Shown here piece by piece: positions 58,398-64,000 of a stretch of 64,000 bases of DNA (position 1 is the first letter of the stretch; every line of letters begins with the position of its first letter). Below the pieces are notes generated by a model. The model searched no databases. It had not been told where the DNA came from and saw nothing but the letters and a program-made list of their open reading frames with translations. The translations under genes were made by a program, and so were the position numbers. This DNA comes from Acanthornis magna (lineage: Eukaryota; Chordata; Aves; Passeriformes; Acanthizidae), in assembly GCA_036785705.1 (NCBI GenBank), contig JAWUZG010000084.1:4399001-4463000 (forward strand). The letters are read 5' to 3'.

Positions 58398-61300
58398 CTA
58401 ATATGATCATGGACACCAAAAAAACCACTTATAAATATGAGGAGTCATGTTCTTATTTACATTCAACTTCTGTTCAAGGTAACAGGATATCAGGAGTGAG
58501 TGGATTTTACTAAAACCACTCATTGTCTCTATTTGGAAGTTGTTTGTATCATGGCCTTTGTCAAATAGTTTATTGCTCTCTAGAAATCACAGGGTACCTT
58601 AGGAACATCACATAATATATTTGTATATTACTCTCATATGGGTTTTGTTGCTGTTGTCGATTTTTAATAAAAGAGAAACTATTTAAAAGAACACATTTTA
58701 AAGTCTGAAAGGAAAAATGGTTTAAAATAAGCTCTCATAAAGTCAGAGATTTTGTGACACTTTCAACTGATCTTTCATGCTACTAGAAAAGAATTTTTGT
58801 GGATGCAAGTGTGCTACTGAAAATATTACACAGAAATCGTGGAGGTGAGGAGCGCCACTCGGCAATGCTGCTTCTCTAAAAATCCAATTGTCTGTAACAT
58901 TTGCAGACAGCTAAAAGTGACCAGTGTGCTCACAGAAAAACCCCTCTCAGCTAAAGTGTAACAAGGCTGAGGGTCGTCTCCAGACAGTAACTGAGATAAG
59001 CTAAAAACACAAACCCTCTTGCTGCAAATTTTAAGGCACTTAGTGCTCTTTGCTCCACATGCAAACCCATTTAATATTTTTATTGCAACACTTTCAACCA
59101 TGGGACTGAGTCACTTCAGGTAGAGTTGTGCACAACAAGGCAATTACAGACCCCCTGAATGATATTGAGTTCTGTCTCCTCTGCTGTCCAAAAGACAGAA
59201 CACTCAGTGCCATAACTGATGGGCACATTACCTGCTCAGTGGGCAATGACATTTTTCATGCGTGGTCTGGCTATCTTAGTGCACCTAAAATGTTAATGCT
59301 GGCAGGTCTGCGTTCTCATCTCCTTCACTGAAGGCCTCGGGAACCTCATTTACTCTGCCCTCAGTAATAAACTTGCAAGCACCGAGGCAGGAGAGTCCCC
59401 CTCTCTGTTTATGCACCACTTTTGCACAAGGAGCAGAAATGAAGCTTCTCATAACTCACAATTTGCTGCCTTTTCATGGCAGGGTATTTTGAGAAAGGTC
59501 TTTTAAATGAAACACTTTATTTCAAAGGAAGACCAAAGGCTGTTGCCAAACATGCTGGGCACTTCTGGTCACCCTTCTCACGCCCCATGTCACCCAGCAG
59601 TGCCATGGCCAGTGCCTGCCCAGGGCAGCTCAGACTGACACCTCTCAGGGACTCCGCCAGGAAAGTGTGGCAGCACTGGAAAAGTGCCTGGTGCCTTGGA
59701 ACGGCCAAAACTCTCTGCATGTCCCTTCCATTGTGCCTGCTGTTTGCACTCCCTGGGCTCAGCCCCTCCCCACAGTGCCAGCTCTGGGAGCCCGGGACAC
59801 TCCAGGGGACAATGCCCTGCAGGGAAGGGCCAAGGGGAGGCAGAACCTCTGCCTTTTGGCGGTACCAGAAGCTCTGGGTTTGGGCACAGAGGCAGGACTG
59901 TGAATCCCCAGGGACGGCGAACACTTCCAGTGCTCACCCTTCCCACTGGAACCCCCACCAAGAACCTTAAACCCTCCCCTACCAAGGCCCAAGTGCAGAA
60001 ATTGCCCTCAGGCAGTTTGGTGTGTACCAAAGCAGCTGTACCAAAACTGCCTTTTTATCTGAAAAAAGGGAGGGATAGAGCACACATGTATATAAAGAAA
60101 CAGAACAAAGATGGCTATATCACAAAGCCTTTCCAAGCAATGCTCTCTCTCCCACTGAACAACTGGATGATGCTGCCAATAATATCGTCATATTATAAGG
60201 AAAACATACAGGAATAACCAGGGGCTCATCCACCAAATCTCCAAAGTAACCTCCCCAGATACAGCTAATGAGGCTGGAGTTAGGGTTTGTATCTCTTTAT
60301 AAGAACTGGGCCAAGAGATCTGGGCCAACAGCTGAAAAAACATAAATAACAGATACCACACTTTACTCATAAACCTTGAGGTATTACATATTACTTTATC
60401 CACATCAGTCAGAAGTTAAAAGGGAAAAAAAAGAAGTTTTTTACTTAAGGTATCCTTAAGACAATTAGGCAGTGAGGGAACCCAATCAGCATCTAGAAAA
60501 CAAGGGGTTAGATTATAAGTGAGAAATTTGAAAATTGTCTACATCACGATTTCAAAGTGTAACGAATGGCAGAATATCATTTTATACCGCTTACATAAAA
60601 AGGTACATAGAGAACAAGACGCAGAAGTATAGAATCAGCGCTTTCAGGGCACACAAGCAGCTTCACTATTTAAAAGATCAAAACATTTGCACTCTTTTGA
60701 GAAAGTCTTCACTAAAGGAAAAGACAAACTTCTGTCACTCAATCTGCTTGCAAACATATAGCTCTATACCTTTTTGTTACCTATTCCAACTTCCAGTTTG
60801 TATGCACTTTCACTGTCAGAAATGAGGATAAATGCATCATTCCTGAAGGACACAGCCGGGCACAGAGAGGAATCAATGTACTCACACACAAAGGCTTGAA
60901 ATGTTTTCACTGGAACATCATCTGGAGAAATAAAATGACATCCCACTAGATGGCACTGGAAGCCAACGCAGATAGCTGTGCGTGGGTTAAAAAAAAAAAC
61001 CAACAAAAAGATCCCTAAAATACATAAATCCCAAGTAAGCAACCGAGCCTGCGTGTGGAGTATCTGTGGCAAGGGACTCTCAGGCCAGAAATCAGCATTT
61101 TTCTCTCTGTGTCTGCCCCCTCCCTGCTGACACCAAGGGCATCTCCCCTGCAGCCAGGCACCTTGCAGGGGGCTGGAATCTTGTCCCAACCTTCTTTAAT
61201 TCACCACAGGAACGCTCGTGGGTGCAAATCAGGTGGGAAGGGGGTAAGAGGAGACAGTGAAATGAGCTAAATTAACACAGAGTTATGCTCTGCCCCTGAA

Positions 61301-62594
61301 GCCACAGCTATTGGCTGCTCTTCCAGCAAGGCATCCTTACCTTCCCCTAAGGAAAAAGTGGTTTTGTCAATCTTTAGAAGCAGAAATCCTTCAGCCCAGT
61401 GGGGATTTCAGGCTTAGGACAGGTGCTTGTTCAGTGTTCCCTGAAAGCTTTTTAGCTCTGAGTCAGAAAAGGGAAAATAAACCTTAAAAAATTAACCTTT
61501 TGGGGGTTAAACAAAACTTGGAAATACTTCATATGTGGGTACCAATTTAGAAACATTTTTGCTGCAGCTGAAATGAAAAAGTTTAAATGCATTATTGAAC
61601 CTCACGTGAGCTAACTATTTCAAAACGTCTTTCTCTCCTTATTCCCATTAAAGTACATTCTAAAATTAGAACCGTCTTTCGAGTCAAGAAGACAATGGCC
61701 TTGTCTATTTTGACATAATTTGAAAAAGGTTTCAGCATGAGTCACCTAACAATGCAGAACATTTCAAGCTCTTTATAGAAAAAGAGAATTTTTTTTTCCA
61801 TTTTTGCCAATCAGGAAAAAAAAAATCACAATTTCAGTTTTCAATAAGAGTAACAGGTATTCATATAATTCCAAGTACCTGTTGACAAACTAATTCTAAT
61901 TTGTAAAAGACATTGCTCTGCTAATTAAGACATAAATTTTGACTGGTGATTACAATACTCAAAGAGTACTCCTAACATTTTTATTTTAAGAACTATAAAA
62001 AAGCTGATCTCCTGATTTTAGAGTTTAAAATATAACTGCCAGCCAACTCAATATTCCTTTAAAATAATATATTCTCACCCAGATTTCTACTTTCAGTTTA
62101 TATTTGGAATATTAGCCAAAAATTTATGGTATGCACTGGCTTGCAGAGCATCCTGCCTGTCCCATTTCAAGAGGGGCAGTGTCGTGGAAGCAGTAATTTG
62201 TGAGCAGAGCCGTACTTCTGTAAAGCCTTTTGTGGCCATAGGGATAACAGGACACCTGGAAAATAGGTTTGCTTCCTTTTGTATTGCTAGAAGACGAAGT
62301 GCTGCATTTTTTCTGAAGTATTATTAAAAAAACAAACAGGTCTGGAGCTTGGTATTTCTATTTTCTATAATTTTAAATGCATTCATAATTAATAGCTTGC
62401 CTTCCTGGAGAAGTTTGTCATCAGATGAATTTTTCAGAGCTTTGCATTTCTGCGGTGACCAAAACCAGAACACCTTCTGAAGCTGGGGAAAGCTCAGTCG
62501 TACCTTTCAGGATGCACCCTTTGCGTGTTTAATTCACTCCAGGAAGAACGAATTTTGATTAACACCTTGAATTCCTTCAGTTAACTGCTCGAAG

Positions 62595-62960
62595 CTATTT
62601 GCAGAGGGGAGACGAGCAGCAATCCCCGTGCCCGGCGTGCGCAGCCCGGGCTGAGCCCTGTGCGCGGCCCCGGCGCGGCTGCGGGCGGCAGCACCAGCGC
62701 AGCTTTCCTTCCAGCCCTACATGGGCTGAGCTCTCCAGCTCTTCCCCACGCTCCCACCAGAGGCTCAGGCGCGGAGCTGGGCGAGGAACAGGAGCAGGCA
62801 GAGCTGCCCAGGGAGCAGCAGAGCCCTTCTGGCGTCGATGGTTTTGGGTTCGTGCACACAGCCCCAGAGCCGCCGAGCCCCGGTGCTGCCCAAGGTGCTG
62901 GGGCTGGAGGCAGGGCTGTCCTTCAGCCTCCGGCTGATCCAGCCCTGACCTGGAACTGAT
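62595..62960. promoter_or_regulatory. CpG-rich block, possible small CpG island
   Basis: Between 62618 and 62711 I count roughly 14 CpG in under 100 bases, including CCCCGGCGCGG, with further CpG to 62890. The surroundings are A/T-rich and CpG-poor. The block could be a promoter of an unannotated transcript, an old exon, or a GC-rich insertion. Frames are open on both strands (for example 62595-63134 minus), as expected of GC-rich DNA, and none resembles a known protein. Confidence 0.4.
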
Positions 62961-63604
62961 CCTTGCACATCCTAAAATGCTGCCATCTCTTGAGAGCAGC
63001 GCTCTGGGGCAAAGCCATTTTGGCGTAGATGCCAAAAAGATCCCAAAAGAGCTCAAGCTGTTAAAACCATCAGCACTGTCATGCTTAAGCTTTAGGTACA
63101 CGGCCCACAGAATATCCTTCGACAATTTGGGCATCTGGAACCTCTTGCCGAATGTTTGGAAGAGCCAGGCCCCTCAGAAGGGGTCCCATAAATAACAACA
63201 GGGAACGGATTGCTGAGCCCTCGGGTTTCAAACTGCTCCTTCAGCCTTCCCTGAGCTGACCCTCGCTGGCACAAAGGGATTGCGATAAAGCATTTGGAAA
63301 CTGAGCGACAGAACTGCAGAAAAGCCACAGCAAAACACAGCCTGGCAGAGCAAACTTTGCCTGTGACACAACAAAACCTGTTCCCTTTTCCCTCCCCTCA
63401 ACTCCAGTAGGACCAGAAAGTTACAAAAGCAAGAACTAGGTTTCTATGACTACTATAAATTAACATCAGCATCTTCTCCTTAACACTTTCCCTCTTAAAT
63501 ATCTAGTTTCTGATCATGTGAATAGTAATCTAAAATCTTTCTGTCGTGTTCCCAGTTTAAAACGTATGTAAGATTGTTCAGGTATTGCAATAACTCATTT
63601 AAGA

Positions 63605-63666
63605 GAACATAGGAACATAAAACAGTTTACGTTGGAAAAGATCTCTCAGATCATCAGGTGTTGCTT
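63605..63666 (-). mobile_element. Degenerate CR1 3'-end fragment, minus orientation
   Basis: GAACATAGGAACATAAAACA, GTTTACGTTGGAAAAGATCT and CTCAGATCATCAGG follow the complement of the CR1 terminus (ATAGAAT-type repeat, GGTTGGAA, AGATCATC). It is diverged and short, and lies in the intergenic part to the right of SPON1. Confidence 0.62.
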
Positions 63667-63814
63667 TGCTCACAATTAATTTTTACAACCCCCAATGCAT
63701 TGTAGTAGAGATGTTGGGTTTAGCAGGGAGAATTCGTTTGTAAAGGATTGTTAACAATTTCTTTTCCCATACTTTTTTTCCTGTTGGGGAGCAGGTTGAA
63801 TTAGGCATTGTTCT

Positions 63815-64000
63815 ATTAATTTATATATTTATATATTCATTTATTCATATTATAAACATATAAATAAGTAAGTATATGCAAAATAAATACATATATTATA
63901 AATATTAGAAATATATAAATATTATAGATAAATGTATATATTAAATATATAGAACAATCATATAGAATACATATTTGTATATGCATTTATTATGTATTTA
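63815..64000. repeat. A/T-rich low-complexity block at the right edge
   Basis: ATATTTATATA and TAAATA-type words with very few G or C continue to the end of the window. Confidence 0.85.

Larger units (their letters stand above)
58371..64000. other. Intergenic sequence downstream of SPON1
   Basis: No exon with splice sites and a family resemblance was found. A GC-richer but CpG-poor patch at 59560-60010 is open in several frames on both strands at once, which argues against coding. A CpG-rich block is at 62595-62960. In human the next gene is RRAS2 on the opposite strand, but I do not see its C-terminal coding exon here. Part of this DNA could still belong to a neighbour's UTR. Confidence 0.7.

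Noticed and set aside
59476..60217. Overlapping open frames of 130-177 codons on both strands
   Set aside because: Several frames are open at once in a GC-rich patch, none has a recognisable domain or splice context, and composition is Pro/Gly/Ser-rich throughout.
62595..63134. 179-codon minus-strand frame
   Set aside because: It lies in the CpG-rich block where stop codons are scarce by composition. Other frames on both strands are open too, and no domain is visible.
58371..64000. Search for the C-terminal coding exon of RRAS2, the human neighbour, on the minus strand
   Set aside because: No sequence resembling its C-terminal end was seen; the neighbour's coding part is probably beyond the right edge.
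1..64000. CRISPR arrays, bacterial operons, tRNA or rRNA genes, intact retroviral genes
   Set aside because: None seen. Spaced direct repeats, tRNA arms, and gag/pol-like long frames are all absent; the only mobile DNA recognised is CR1.

Overview
The window is vertebrate nuclear DNA, most likely from a bird. It carries single-copy sequence with many short exons, GT-AG introns, CR1-type LINE fragments with the usual avian 3' ends, and A/T-rich microsatellites. There is no bacterial-style gene packing, no CRISPR array, and no tRNA or rRNA that I could recognise.

The only gene I can support is SPON1 (F-spondin) on the + strand, entering from beyond the left edge. Ten coding exons are visible: 27583-27647, 48059-48260, 48792-48932, 49211-49286, 49717-49899, 50223-50393, 51114-51281, 52142-52306, 53649-53912 and 54649-54812. 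Joined, they give an unbroken frame of 532 codons plus TAA. That is the second part of the spondin domain, an acidic linker and all six thrombospondin type 1 repeats (TSR1-6). Every junction has a GT donor, an AG acceptor and matching phase. The first exon (65 nt) is isolated by introns of more than 27.5 kb and 20.4 kb. The signal peptide, reelin domain and start of the spondin domain must lie upstream of the window.

Layout: 1-27582 is intron. 27583-27647 is the small exon. 27648-48058 is a 20.4-kb intron. 48059-54812 is a compact cluster of nine exons in 6.8 kb. 54813 to about 58370 is a long 3' UTR ending at an AATAAA with a GT-rich downstream element. 58371-64000 is intergenic, with one CpG-rich block near 62.6-62.95 kb and an AT-rich right edge.

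The most interesting points are a CR1 copy that makes up about 85% of the intron before the TSR3 exon and ends 33 bases from its acceptor; an in-frame open extension with a hydrophobic stretch directly upstream of the 48059 exon; the uniform 1-1 phase of all TSR exons; and several candidate regulatory segments in the long introns. I found no evidence of a novel multi-gene system.
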